DNA from: Balneolaceae bacterium
GTDB taxonomy: Bacteria > Bacteroidota > Rhodothermia > Balneolales > Balneolaceae
NCBI GenBank assembly: GCA_020832415.1
Contig: JAFIES010000083.1
Coordinates: 1 to 53,246 of the forward strand
Length of the DNA stretch: 53,246 nucleotides
Direction: 5' to 3'
A program made the position numbers and the translations under genes. Below, piece by piece: positions 1 to 10,500 of the stretch (the first letter of the stretch is position 1; each line of letters begins with the position of its first letter). The notes beneath the pieces were generated by a model. That model was not told the DNA's origin. It worked only from the letters and a program-made list of their open reading frames with translations, and searched no databases.

Positions 1-527
1 ATGGTTATGTAAATACCAATTACAATTACAGTGACAATTACGCCTATCCGATAATCTACACCCAGCATAACTTCAAATGCCGTGGCTGCGGCTACCACCT
101 GTGCCGTAACGTAATAGATGAGAAGAAGCGACAGCAGTGCAAAGCCAACTCTAAGAAAATCGCTGTCGAACCGCTGGCCCAAAAACTCGGGGAGGGAGTT
201 CGACCGAAATGCATCTCCTGCACGTTTAATCAGCTGGACGGATAATATCAACCCGATATAGATTCCGATCGGATAGATTGCAGGATACCAGAGAGCCGGA
301 AAACCCTTATCGTAAGCCAAACCGGGAATCCCCATAAATGTAGACCCGCTGGCAATGGTAGATGCAAGTGCAAGAATGAGGATGTACGGACCATACGACT
401 TACGGGCTACTGCAAAGTCTTCGTCTGTTTTCGTTTTGGTCATGGCATAAAAACCAATACCAAGCGTACCTGTAATAAAAAAGACTAACCAGAACCAGGC
501 CCACGCACCAATTGAGAGATCTTCCAT
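1..527 (-). CDS. Sodium:solute symporter (SSS family), 5' part only
   Basis: The reading frame is open from an ATG at 527 to the window edge, giving the first 175 residues of a larger protein (family members are usually about 450-600 residues). Several hydrophobic membrane segments are visible. The stretch with FAVARKSYGPYILILALA followed by STIASGSTFMGIPGLAYDKG is typical of the conserved early region of SSS transporters, which import a solute together with Na+. The substrate cannot be read from this part. Only 6 nt separate its start from the stop of a 29-residue membrane ORF, so the two are probably cotranscribed and translationally linked. The family assignment is strong; subfamily is open. 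Confidence 0.88.
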   Translation of the reverse strand, partial: MEDLSIGAWAWFWLVFFITGTLGIGFYAMTKTKTDEDFAVARKSYGPYILILALASTIASGSTFMGIPGLAYDKGFPALWYPAIYPIGIYIGLILSVQLIKRAGDAFRSNSLPEFLGQRFDSDFLRVGFALLSLLLIYYVTAQVVAAATAFEVMLGVDYRIGVIVTVIVIGIYIT

Positions 528-533
528 AATCTA

Positions 534-623
534 TCAGGTCCAGTCTTCTTTTTTGCTTACGTAATAGATACCGCCCACCCAGTAGATGAGAATAATAATT
601 CCGAGCAGGATGAGGAGATTCAT
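534..623 (-). CDS. 29-residue membrane peptide, possible symporter small accessory protein
   Basis: This short ORF reads MNLLILLGIIILIYWVGGIY followed by YVSKKEDWT. It is one hydrophobic helix with a short charged C-terminal tail, and it ends 6 nt before the start of the SSS symporter. The Tyr/Trp-Gly-rich helix and the position just ahead of a symporter resemble the very small accessory peptides found next to some sodium symporters. That function is inferred from context. No strong Shine-Dalgarno sequence is seen, which is common in this phylum. The alternative is a chance ORF, but its composition and exact placement argue against that. Confidence 0.6.
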   Translation of the reverse strand: MNLLILLGIIILIYWVGGIYYVSKKEDWT

Positions 624-667
624 ACTTCTATATATAAAATTAGGAGAGAAACGAACAGCCAAATAAC

Positions 668-707
668 CAGGCATCGGGATAAATACTGCATTCAATCCCG
701 ATGCCTG
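668..707 (-). terminator. Strong hairpin after the MBL-fold gene
   Basis: A perfect 13-bp stem (668-680 with 695-707, arm CAGGCATCGGGAT) closes a 14-nt loop. It lies 20 nt beyond the stop of the minus-strand metallo-hydrolase gene. There is no good T-run in that direction, so it may act as an inefficient terminator or an mRNA 3'-end stabiliser. Confidence 0.55.
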
Positions 708-726
708 ATTTGGCGCTAATTAAACA

Positions 727-1584
727 TCAGTCGTAGTATTCTGGGAGCAATCGTCTTTGCTGAAACTGCTCCATACTGTGGCCAAGCCAGATTTCGCCAT
801 TTTCACGGTCCCGAATCAGCTTCATCCGCTCGATGGCTTCCATTGCTTCCTGTACATTCCATACAATACCGGGGATGGTTCCCTGGAGATTTTCAGGCAT
901 GTAGGCAGCATCAGCGGCAAGAATTACGGTTCCGGTATTTGGCAGGCGTACAATGAGAGACTGGTGGCCTTGCGTATGTCCTTTGGTATCGATCAGCTCA
1001 ATGGCACCATCACCGAACAAGTCCATATCTTCGGTTAACTCAATGAAATTGAAGTTTCTGGTTTCCATGTAATCATCCAGTACATAAGCAGCGCGCTGAA
1101 ACTGCTCCGGCCACCAGGCGTTTTTAAGCTCCGCTTTGCGAACAATATGCGTTGCATTGGGGAACATCGCAATATTACCGGCATGATCGAGGTGAAAATG
1201 AGAGTGAATTACATATTTAACATCTGATACTGATTTGCCGATTTGCTGCAATCTCTCATCAATACCCTGATCGCGTGTCATTGATGGAATAAATGCCTGT
1301 GAGACCGGCCCCCAGTATTCGGCTCCATTATCCGGAACAACATCTACGCTCATCCCGGTATCGAATACAACAAGACCTCTTGGATGATCAATAATATACA
1401 TGGGAACGGGTATATCTATCATGGTTCCAACATTCGTCATAGCTGTGAGCCAACCTTGATCGAGTTGAAGCTCGCCACTTGTGGTAACGTACATTTTGAT
1501 ATCACTATCCTGAGCGTGGATTGAAGTGAGAAGTGAAACCATCAAAAAAAGAGAAAGTGTAGCTGAAAACAGATGCTTAATCAT
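727..1584 (-). CDS. Secreted metallo-beta-lactamase-fold hydrolase, AHL-lactonase-like
   Basis: The 285-residue protein has an N-terminal signal peptide (about residues 1-24, ending near IHA-Q), so it should act in the periplasm or outside the cell. It carries the full two-metal site of the superfamily: HFHLDH (H129, H131, D133, H134), H203 in the GHTQGH segment, D225 in LAADAAY, and a C-terminal H269 in WLGHS. This layout matches the N-acyl-homoserine lactonase branch, which opens lactone rings and is often linked to quorum quenching. The actual substrate is unknown; other lactones or esters are possible. It appears to be a single-gene unit, divergent from the M15 peptidase gene. Confidence 0.85.
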   Translation of the reverse strand: MIKHLFSATLSLFLMVSLLTSIHAQDSDIKMYVTTSGELQLDQGWLTAMTNVGTMIDIPVPMYIIDHPRGLVVFDTGMSVDVVPDNGAEYWGPVSQAFIPSMTRDQGIDERLQQIGKSVSDVKYVIHSHFHLDHAGNIAMFPNATHIVRKAELKNAWWPEQFQRAAYVLDDYMETRNFNFIELTEDMDLFGDGAIELIDTKGHTQGHQSLIVRLPNTGTVILAADAAYMPENLQGTIPGIVWNVQEAMEAIERMKLIRDRENGEIWLGHSMEQFQQRRLLPEYYD

Positions 1585-1724
1585 ACTATGGACTGGTTAA
1601 ATTTAAAGTTTCATAAAAGCGCTTCCGAGATTTTAGTAAAATGATTCCATGATCGCAACATTAAACAGCAATCTTTACATTTTATCTTAAATTATTTTTT
1701 TAACTCAACTTACTCCGGGGTATT

Positions 1725-2519
1725 ATGAATAAAAGGATTCGGGTAGTACAGCAGTTATTACAGCAAATGGGTTTGTATGATGGTGCCATTGATGGAATAG
1801 CGGGACCAAAAACCATGCATGGTCTGGCACAAATTGACCAGGTTGATACTTCCTTACCGAAAACACGCCAGATTACATCTTATATCCAAATTGAAGCTAA
1901 ACGACGAAGTATAGACGCAGGCCCTATTGATGGACTTTGGGGCCCTCGAACCTCGGCTGCTTTCGATGGGTTGGTCTATCTGCTGGAACATGGATCGCCA
2001 CAGCCACCCTGGCGCCCTGATGAAATTGAAGTGCCAAATCCTCATCAATGGCCGCTGCAGAGGAGTGCTGAGTTTATGGATTTTTTTGGTGAAAGAGGAT
2101 CTCAGCTTATCATGATAGATTTACCATTTGAGATGAAACTTGCCTGGGATCTGCGCTTAAAAACACGCCGAACACAGTGCCATTCAAGAGTAGCCGATAG
2201 TATTCAACGTGTACTCAGCAAGGTTAAAGAGATCTATGGCGAAGAGAACATCAGCCGCCTTCGGTTAGATCATTTCGGAGGATGTTACAACGACCGGCCA
2301 ATTCGAAATGGATCGTTGCCTTCGATGCATTCCTGGGGAATTGCACTCGATTTTGATCCCACGCACAATCAACTAAACTGGGGACGCGACCGAGCCACAC
2401 TCGCCCATCCCGATTACTACGACTGGTGGAAATGCTGGGAAGAAGAAGGGTGGATAAGCCTTGGCCGCAAACGAAACTTCGACTGGATGCACGTTCAGGC
2501 AGCCCGGCTGCCGGAGTAA
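1725..2519 (+). CDS. Peptidoglycan-binding M15-type peptidase
   Basis: The 264-residue protein has two N-terminal peptidoglycan-binding-like units (about residues 5-35 and 45-80). Each has a YDGAIDGIAGPKT- or DAGPIDGLWGPRT-type motif. A C-terminal M15-like domain follows, with SMHSWGIALDFD (the SxHxxGxAxD zinc motif) and a late DWMHVQ histidine. Such proteins cut peptide bridges of the cell wall as DD- or LD-peptidases. There is no signal peptide, so it resembles phage endolysins or needs another exit route. No phage genes surround it. It converges on the FG-GAP gene with only 7 nt between the two stops. The fold is well supported and the exact bond cleaved is not. Confidence 0.78.
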   Translation: MNKRIRVVQQLLQQMGLYDGAIDGIAGPKTMHGLAQIDQVDTSLPKTRQITSYIQIEAKRRSIDAGPIDGLWGPRTSAAFDGLVYLLEHGSPQPPWRPDEIEVPNPHQWPLQRSAEFMDFFGERGSQLIMIDLPFEMKLAWDLRLKTRRTQCHSRVADSIQRVLSKVKEIYGEENISRLRLDHFGGCYNDRPIRNGSLPSMHSWGIALDFDPTHNQLNWGRDRATLAHPDYYDWWKCWEEEGWISLGRKRNFDWMHVQAARLPE

Positions 2520-2526
2520 AAATCAT

Positions 2527-5500
2527 TTACTCTGCAGGTTGCCGGTAAAGATATGGAATAACCGGCTCACCATATCTTCCAAGCAGAAAAAGTGATCCCA
2601 GTGGACTGGGAACAAGCTCAATGCTGCGCACATCACCTACACCATAAAATCCAGTGATACGTGGTGGTACTACATCATACTCAAAATCACCCTTCGCCTT
2701 CAGCATAATTCCCTGATCTGCCATGGGCCCAATTTCCGGCCGGGTTCCGAAATTATTTCCCGCAGCCATGATATCGGGCAGGCCATTGGCAAAGAAATCA
2801 CCCACAAACAGATCATAAATCGGTGCTGCCTGGGCTCGTTTTGGCAATGCCTTCCGGCTGAATGTGCCATTCCCATTATTCACAAAAATGGATGATTCAA
2901 ATGTATCTACACGAAACTCCTGTGCTGTTCGCCGGGCATGTGAAAGAATATCCACCACATTGGCAGCTGCCCATGATGCATAATCCGGAAACTGATTTCT
3001 GAAGGATGGAAGCTGCTGCAAAAATATATCCCGCTCGGGAAAAGGAACTCGCCTCCCTTCGGTTACTTTTGTGATGAGTGGATCATTTAGCCCGTTGTTA
3101 TTGAAATCGCCCAGGTAGAGAATTGCAGGATCATCTGCTGATGTTTGCAGTTGGGTGTTTAGTCCCCGGTTACCGGCAATGATGTCCGGCAGACCGTTTC
3201 CGTTTAAATCGGCAACTTCAATCACATTCCACCAACCTGCACTATTTTTCAGGCCAAATTCTTCCGTCTTCTCTATGAATGTATCATCTCTGTTTTTAAA
3301 AATACGGATTGGCATCCACTCGCCTGCCACTATCAGTTCCGGTTTACCATCACCGTCAACATCCGCCCAAACAGCTGATGTTACCAGTCCGGGACGCATC
3401 AGTTCGGGTGCGAATTGAGCTGTTACATCATCAAAACGTCCATTATTATTTCGTAGAAGGTAGCTTCTGGGTGATGATGGATATTGACCTGTAAGAACGC
3501 GGCCACCCACAAAAAGATCCGCTGAACCATTGTTTTCAATATCAATTGCGATTACTGTACCGCCACTGCTGTGCATTTGCGGAAGTGCATCGGCCTGATG
3601 ACGAAAATTCCCGAAACCATCATTTATATAGAGCCTATCCTGGTACAACTCACCATTCATCTGGTCAAAATTACCGCCGCTAACCACGTAGAGATCCGGT
3701 ATTCCATTGCCGGTTGCATCAAAAAACAGGGCGTCTGTATCTTCAAAATCTGCATGGCGATCAAAATCGGGTACAGTTGCCCTGAAGAATGTGCCATCAG
3801 GTTGCTGCAGAAACAGCGCCGAAGATTGCCCTTGGCCACCTCCCATAAAAATATCCGGAAGGCCATCGCCATTAACATCCGCCGATGTAACTACTGCCCC
3901 TAGATTTGAAAGAGTATGGGGCATCAGCGGGCTGAAAATTCTGTCTCTGAAAAAACTTCGCTCATGGGTAAAATCGAGGCCAAGTGCTGAATCATCAAGC
4001 AGAACAAACATCGGATCGGGCTGCTCCGGACTAGTTACTCTGTCCCCGCCGGCATCAGTTTGCTGAAGAGTAAGTGTACGGTTTACATCCACATTTTCAA
4101 TTATTTGAACGGTTTGATCGGGCCAGATCACCTCAACCGTTACCTTGTCTCTGTTACCAAGCCCAAAATGCAGAACGGGATCAATGGTGGATTGGAAACC
4201 ACGCGTTGTAAACGCCTCCTGAAAAAAGAGAGAGCCATCATCTGTTGTTAGTTTTACTTTTGAACCGATACCGTATGTGTTTGCGCCTGAACCCCTAAGG
4301 CGTATTTTCAGATAGTTAAAATCATTCTGCAGATGAGCGTTGTTCTTATAAATAAATGGCGGCTCATTAATATTATTCACAACCAGATCGAGTGCCCCGT
4401 TATTATTGAGGTCTACATAGGCGGCACCTCCGGAAACACTCGGGCGTTTTAAACCCCACTCTTCGGTTGCATCAGCAAACGTAAGATCCCCTCTGTTCTG
4501 AAATGCAAAATTGCTCATTTCAACTTCTTCCATTTGGGTTACAAGCCTGTAGAGAATGGATGGGTTATCGGGCAGATCTTCATCCGGGTACTCTCTCCAG
4601 AGAATGTTATTTAGATAATCCAGATTGGTATAAAATCGCGGAAATCCATTTGTAATGTAGATATCCTTGTAGCCGCTGTTATCAAAATCTGCCAGTAGTG
4701 TGGCCCAGCTCCAGTCCGACTTATGAACACCTGCAAGCTGACCCACTTCGGTGAAAACCCCGTCACCATTGTTCAGTTGCAGTACATTGCGCATATTTTT
4801 TCGATGATAACCGGCTGCCACATGCTGATCGTAATTGTCGTAATCGGGGGTTTTAAACACTTTTCTGCGTTCGTAATCGGGTGGCAGCATATCTGCCACA
4901 AAAATATCAGATAAGCCATTATTGTTGATATCGGCGATATCTGAACCCATTGAGAAGTATGAGGTAACATCCGTTCGGGAGAGAATTTCGTCGCGAAAGG
5001 TACCATCACCCTGATTGATGTACATGTAATCGCGTTCCATAAAATCGTTGGCCACATAGATATCCGGAAGGCCGTTTCCTGTAAGGTCGGATACTGTAGC
5101 GCTCAGTCCAAAACCTATCGGGTTTTGCATGATACCCGCTTCTCTGCTTACATCGGTGAAGGTGCCATCATCGTTGTTTCTGTATAACTTATCACCGGCA
5201 AACTCATCCACCTCATTTCGGATAGTGCGGATATCAAAACCGCGAAAAGCACGTGTGTTGTAATTCACAATAAACAGATCGAGAAGGCCATTACCGTTAT
5301 AATCGAAAAATACCGGCTGGGTGCAGTAGCCGGGATCATCAAGACCAAATTCAGAAGCCCTCTCTGTAAATGTAGGCAGGCCCGTTTCCGGGTTCACACC
5401 ATTATGGATAAATAACTTATTTCGCCGATCTTCTACATCAACTTTACCGGCCTTACAAACATAGATGTCGAGGAGTCCGTTACCATTTATATCGACCATA

Positions 5501-5835
5501 GCAACTCCGGCACTCCAGCCGCCACTATCTCCAACACCTGCCTCATCCGTTATATTTTGAAATCGGTAATTGCCTCTGTTCAGATAGAGGGCATTTTTAC
5601 CCTGATTAGCTGTAAAGTATAGATCCGGAAACCCATTTCCGGTAATATCACCTACTGCAACACCACCACCGTTGTAGAAGAATTCAGATTCGAGAATGTT
5701 GTTGCCGGGCTTCTCTTCAAGATAGTTTATAAAATCGATACCGGTTCGTTCCGGTGGCAACAACTCAAACAGCGTTTCTCCTAAAATGGATTGCTGCATC
5801 GAAAAAAGAATTAAAAAATATGTAAGCAGAATCAT
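2527..5835 (-). CDS. FG-GAP/VCBS repeat protein with ASPIC/UnbV domain (CRTAC1-like)
   Basis: This 1102-residue exported protein begins with a signal peptide (about residues 1-19). It carries many FG-GAP/VCBS repeats with the D-x-NGNG-x-PD calcium-binding pattern, for example DITGNGFPDLYF, which should fold as beta-propellers. An ASPIC/UnbV domain sits near residues 505-590 (TYGIGSKVKL, TTRGFQSTIDPVLHFGLG), followed by a second propeller block. CRTAC1-like proteins of this kind are common near SusC/SusD genes in Bacteroidota and probably bind ligands or adhere at the cell surface. No catalytic domain is recognised. A terminator separates it from the upstream susD gene, so it has its own promoter. 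Its size and repeat layout look complete. Confidence 0.88.
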   Translation of the reverse strand: MILLTYFLILFSMQQSILGETLFELLPPERTGIDFINYLEEKPGNNILESEFFYNGGGVAVGDITGNGFPDLYFTANQGKNALYLNRGNYRFQNITDEAGVGDSGGWSAGVAMVDINGNGLLDIYVCKAGKVDVEDRRNKLFIHNGVNPETGLPTFTERASEFGLDDPGYCTQPVFFDYNGNGLLDLFIVNYNTRAFRGFDIRTIRNEVDEFAGDKLYRNNDDGTFTDVSREAGIMQNPIGFGLSATVSDLTGNGLPDIYVANDFMERDYMYINQGDGTFRDEILSRTDVTSYFSMGSDIADINNNGLSDIFVADMLPPDYERRKVFKTPDYDNYDQHVAAGYHRKNMRNVLQLNNGDGVFTEVGQLAGVHKSDWSWATLLADFDNSGYKDIYITNGFPRFYTNLDYLNNILWREYPDEDLPDNPSILYRLVTQMEEVEMSNFAFQNRGDLTFADATEEWGLKRPSVSGGAAYVDLNNNGALDLVVNNINEPPFIYKNNAHLQNDFNYLKIRLRGSGANTYGIGSKVKLTTDDGSLFFQEAFTTRGFQSTIDPVLHFGLGNRDKVTVEVIWPDQTVQIIENVDVNRTLTLQQTDAGGDRVTSPEQPDPMFVLLDDSALGLDFTHERSFFRDRIFSPLMPHTLSNLGAVVTSADVNGDGLPDIFMGGGQGQSSALFLQQPDGTFFRATVPDFDRHADFEDTDALFFDATGNGIPDLYVVSGGNFDQMNGELYQDRLYINDGFGNFRHQADALPQMHSSGGTVIAIDIENNGSADLFVGGRVLTGQYPSSPRSYLLRNNNGRFDDVTAQFAPELMRPGLVTSAVWADVDGDGKPELIVAGEWMPIRIFKNRDDTFIEKTEEFGLKNSAGWWNVIEVADLNGNGLPDIIAGNRGLNTQLQTSADDPAILYLGDFNNNGLNDPLITKVTEGRRVPFPERDIFLQQLPSFRNQFPDYASWAAANVVDILSHARRTAQEFRVDTFESSIFVNNGNGTFSRKALPKRAQAAPIYDLFVGDFFANGLPDIMAAGNNFGTRPEIGPMADQGIMLKAKGDFEYDVVPPRITGFYGVGDVRSIELVPSPLGSLFLLGRYGEPVIPYLYRQPAE

Positions 5836-5953
5836 AGAGATTAGTAACGGATGATGTTCCCAAAAAATTTATCTGATTTAAAGACAAACAGAAAGTTTTG
5901 GTACTTAATAAATCTGTGATAGTGTATAACTCTAACTAAAAACTTTAGCACAT

Positions 5954-5983
5954 AAAAAACCCGGCACTGAGGCCGGGTTTTTT
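5954..5983 (-). terminator. Rho-independent terminator of the first susCD operon
   Basis: A 12-bp stem (5954-5965 with 5972-5983; GC core CCCGGC/GCCGGG flanked by A and T runs) has a 6-nt loop. It lies 28 nt past the stop of the minus-strand susD-like gene, and in that direction the hairpin is followed by a T-run. Confidence 0.85.
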
Positions 5984-6011
5984 CTTAATCACTCACGTAA
6001 AGATGCTCATT

Positions 6012-7556
6012 TTACTGAACATCCCACCACATGCGAGTTGTAAACTCATCTGGTCCCTGCCGTGAGACTGCCGCTTCGTAATTTGAGCGGTTGTTTGCAG
6101 GTTCCTGCACCGGATAGATAATTCTTCTTGGAATGGTTCCGCCGGTTACATTACCCGGAGCATTAACAGGAGTTAGCTGAGGATAGCCAGTTCTTCTCCA
6201 GTCTGCGTAAGCCTCATATCCATTTAAGAACAGGGCGATCCATTTCTGGATGGCAATCTGCTCTAAATCTGCAGGAGGCACATTTGCAATATAATCCTGT
6301 ATTTCACTGTCTGGAATGTTTAGTCCATAAAGACTAAGGTGCCTCATTGCAGCATCTATTCCAGCCTCATAGTGAGTTTGTGCATCGCCAGGAACATTCC
6401 ATCCTCTTGCAGCTGCTTCAGCCAGAACAAACCGTACCTCAGCATAAGTCATGAACAGATATGGAGAATCGTATGCTGCCATGTTTTCTCTGTTTGGCAT
6501 GGCATAGCGGGTTTCCGGGTCACCAAGGCCCCAGTTATTGGAAATAGCCGAACCATCAAGCCCATTAGGTACACCACGATACTCAAGCGGATCTGTGGTT
6601 GCTACATTGCCATCACTATCGTAAACACGTGCAATTCTGGTAAGACGCGGGTCAATGTTTGCATTTCCATTTTCTGCATCGAGGAGGATATTTACAAATG
6701 TATCACTCATTGCAAATCCATGGCCAGTAAGGCCGAAATTCTGAAATACTGAACCAATGGCATTTCTGTTTATTCCTGATTGATCAACATGATTCACCCA
6801 TGCAATATCATCATTACTTTGCATAAGGCCACCGGCTGCGGCTGCCTCTACAGTTGCTTGGGCAAATGACGGATCTACTTCAGATAATCTCATACCGAGG
6901 CGGAGTTTTAATGAGTTTCCAAAACGTCTCCACTGGTCAACATCTCCGGAATAGAGAAGATCATTGCTTCCGAAGGTAAGAGGTCCTTCCGATAAGGAAG
7001 CTACTGCTTCAGTGAGTTCATTGATCATATCTCTGTAGATCTCTTCCTGAGGGTCGTAGGCTGGATTGGAAATGCCTTCTGTAAATCCTTGTCCGGCCTC
7101 AGAGTAAGGAATGTCACCATAAAAATCTGTAAGTCTGTGGTAAACAAAAACCCGCAGAATTCTGGTTTGAGCGTACATATTCACCATATCAGGATCATCT
7201 TGCACCTGGGCCATGATATCCTCAATGGTTTTTACTGTATTTGGATACATTACATTCCAAAATGCACCTGTGTACTCATTATTTATGGTGTATCTGTCGC
7301 CCGACCATCCTGTGATAGTTGATGAGAGGTGTTGAATCATGCTTGAAGCATGAATGAGGTTGCCTCTCCAGGTTTCAAATTCATCCTCTGCAGCCTGTAA
7401 TACTGCTCGTGTAAACTTGAATTGTGGGTCAAGTTGATCGGCCTGCGTTGGATTCACGTTAATGTCTGTCAAACCATCGTCGCATGCCTGAAACAGAAAT
7501 ACTGCTGCAAACAATACAATGGCTGTTCTGAAAAGTTTTTTCATGGATAATTTCAT
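6012..7556 (-). CDS. SusD/RagB-family nutrient-binding lipoprotein (first pair)
   Basis: The 514-residue lipoprotein has a hydrophobic leader ending in the lipobox LFQAC (C25), followed by DDGLTDINVNPTQ, the usual start of SusD-like mature proteins. Internal features such as YHRLTDFYGDIPYSEA and the late IALFLNGYEAYADWRRTGYP are hallmarks of the SusD-like family. It should sit on the outer-membrane surface and act as the lid of the SusC channel encoded 18 nt upstream, capturing an oligomeric ligand (often a glycan, sometimes a peptide). The substrate is not predictable from sequence alone. It is the last gene of the operon, followed by a terminator. Confidence 0.93.
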   Translation of the reverse strand: MKLSMKKLFRTAIVLFAAVFLFQACDDGLTDINVNPTQADQLDPQFKFTRAVLQAAEDEFETWRGNLIHASSMIQHLSSTITGWSGDRYTINNEYTGAFWNVMYPNTVKTIEDIMAQVQDDPDMVNMYAQTRILRVFVYHRLTDFYGDIPYSEAGQGFTEGISNPAYDPQEEIYRDMINELTEAVASLSEGPLTFGSNDLLYSGDVDQWRRFGNSLKLRLGMRLSEVDPSFAQATVEAAAAGGLMQSNDDIAWVNHVDQSGINRNAIGSVFQNFGLTGHGFAMSDTFVNILLDAENGNANIDPRLTRIARVYDSDGNVATTDPLEYRGVPNGLDGSAISNNWGLGDPETRYAMPNRENMAAYDSPYLFMTYAEVRFVLAEAAARGWNVPGDAQTHYEAGIDAAMRHLSLYGLNIPDSEIQDYIANVPPADLEQIAIQKWIALFLNGYEAYADWRRTGYPQLTPVNAPGNVTGGTIPRRIIYPVQEPANNRSNYEAAVSRQGPDEFTTRMWWDVQ

Positions 7557-7574
7557 AATTAGCAGTTCCTTTTT

Positions 7575-10500
7575 TTAGAATTGGAGAGATATATCGAACC
7601 CGAAGCTTCGTGTACTTGGAAGCGTGGCATGCTCCAAACCCTGTGCGTTACCTGTATTAATTACAGATTCAGGATCAATGTTTGGAGTATTCTTATGAAT
7701 GAGCCAAAGGTTGCGTCCCACGATTGAGAATGATGCACCACTCAAACCAATACGCTGAACAAGATCTACAGGCAACGAATAACCAATCGCGAGAGACCGA
7801 AGTTTTACATAGCTGGCATCGTACACAAAATCTTCACTAATGTTTGCTCCAATGTGGCTGTAATACACTTGCGGATCTACTTCTGTAGTGTTGGTATCTC
7901 CATCTTGTGTTACACCTTCTCCAACAACGCCTCCACTAATGAAGTTATCATCAGAATCGAAGGTTGCAGTTGATCGGCCGGGAATCGTGTTTTTATGCAA
8001 TCCTGTTTGATACATCTGTGCATTTGTAAGAGAGTAGATTTGCCCACCGCTACGAATGTCTACCAAAGCAGTCAGAGACATATTTCTAAACGTTACATTG
8101 TTTGAAATACTTCCTGTCCAGTCTGGTGTGTAGTTTCCAAGAACCACATTGTTATCGAATAATGGCAAACCGGAACTGTCGTGAACTACCCGCCCCTGGG
8201 AATCACGCTGGTAAGCACGCCCCACAATCTGGCCGTATGGCTCTCCAACACGGGCATCAACAAACGTGTGCTGAGAACGGCTAATTCCCAATCTGAGTGA
8301 CTCCAGATCTCCTTCGAGTGAGACTACTTCATTTCGGTTTCTTGCATAATTTACGCCAATATCCCACTGCAGGTTTTGTGTTACTACCGGGCGGCCGGTT
8401 ACTCGCAGCTCAATTCCACTATTATCAATTTCACCGGCATTAATCACACGGCTGTCAAAACCGGATGCATTAGATATAGTAGTAGCAAGAATCTGGTCAC
8501 TTGTAGTTTGCTGGTAAACAGTTGCATCCAGCCCAAGACGACCATCAAAGAAACGTAAATCAATCCCGGCTTCAAGTGCTGTAGTTGATGTTGGCTTGAG
8601 GTCAGCCAAAGGAATTTGACCGCCACTTATACCACCATGAGCAGCATTGCCGCCATCTTTGGTAGGATGACCACCTGAAATAGCATAAGTAAGGCTTAAC
8701 TGATATGGATCTGTATCACCACCTACACTTGCCCAAGAAGTTCTGAACTGACCATAGTTAAACCAGTCGTTGGTTAGACCAAGCGCTTCAGCAAAACTAA
8801 AGCTCAGGTTAACAGATGGGTAAAAATATGAATTGTTATCACTTGGCAGCGTAGATGACCAATCATTTCTTCCTGTGATTTCCAGGAAAACAAGGTTTTG
8901 ATAATCAAACTGTGCTGAACCAAACAGTGAGTTTACCTGCTTCTCATTGAAGGCGTATCCAACACTTCTTGAACTTTGAGTGGTGTTTCCAATGGTAATC
9001 AGGTTGGGAATGATAAATGTATTTCCACCATAAGACACCTCTTCAAAAGTTTCATAGGTTCTTGCAGCACCAAAAGTTGCATTTACACCAATATCACTGG
9101 TTATGCTTCTTTGCAGCTGAAAGAAAGCATCTATGTTATCTTCCCGCACATTGTAACTCTGCTCGTTCATCTGGCCATTAATAACCCATGGTGTACCTGT
9201 GTTATCCCATGTGGTTCTTCTCAGATTATAGAAATCAGTACCTAATCTTGCCTGGAAAGAGAGCCAGTCAAAGATTTCGTAATTGGCCCGGACAAAACCA
9301 ATGAGTCTTCTGCGGTCATCTTCATTTCCATTTTCATTGAAACCCCAATATGGATTTGGCCTGAATGCGCCTGTATTATACGGTATGTGGTTACCCTGCT
9401 CATCCTTGTAATTCTGCAGTTGACGCACATCAAGTGTAAGCGGCATATAACTTAGAGAAAGCGCAGGGTTTGAAGGGTTATCTGATAATTGAGGCCGGAA
9501 ATTAGTGGCTTCAATAATATAGTTGGCTTTCGCCTCAACAGTTAAATCGCCTACCCTTCTTGAACCGATAAAGTTGATATTATCCCTGTCAACAGTACTT
9601 GTCGGAATAATACCGGTGCTATTTAACCGATTAACAGACAAACGAAAACTTGAATTTTCAGTACCACCAGAAACAGCAATTGAATTAGAAATATTTGTTC
9701 CTGTATCGTAAAAGTTTCTCAGATTATCATTAACAACATAAGGCCTCATTTCACCATCAAATTGTACTACTTGCTGACCTTGAATTGGCTCACCCCAACT
9801 TGCTGTTCCAAAATTAACAGCTTCCGTTTGAGTTCTAGGCGCTCTTCCTCGTGAGCCCATTCCAAACTCTTCCTGCACCTCATCATATCCAACAAGAACA
9901 TTCTCAAAAGTTACGTTACTACGCACACTTACTGAGAATCCGTCTGTGCCGGCCCCTGATTTAGTTGTTACAATGATTGCTCCATTTTGCGCTCTTGATC
10001 CGTAAAGAGCAGTAGCTGATGGGCCTTTTAGAACAGTAAGGTCTGCAATATCATCCGGATTTAAGGCAGAAAGACCTTCACCGCCGTCAAAACCTCCCCA
10101 CTCGCCGGCTTCGCCAATAGTTCGATTATCCATTGGAACACCATCTACAACAATTAGAGGCTCATTATTTCCTGTAAGTGAGGTAACACCTCTTAATACC
10201 AATCTGGTAGAACCGGCCGGACCTGTAGGAGGTGATGTAACCTGCAAACCGGCTACCTGACCCGATAAATTATCACCAATGTTTGTGGATCGGACACGGG
10301 CAAAATCTTCTGTATTTACCCTTCCAACAGAGTACCCGAGTGATCGCTCCTCACGCTGAACGCCAAATGCTGTCACAACAAGATCATCAAGTTGACCTAC
10401 CTCCTGCTGCATTCTAATAGTAATATTACTCCTGCCATCTACATTTAGGGTTTGTGCCTGATAGCCAATAAATGAGACTCGGATTTGTACATCAGCCGCA

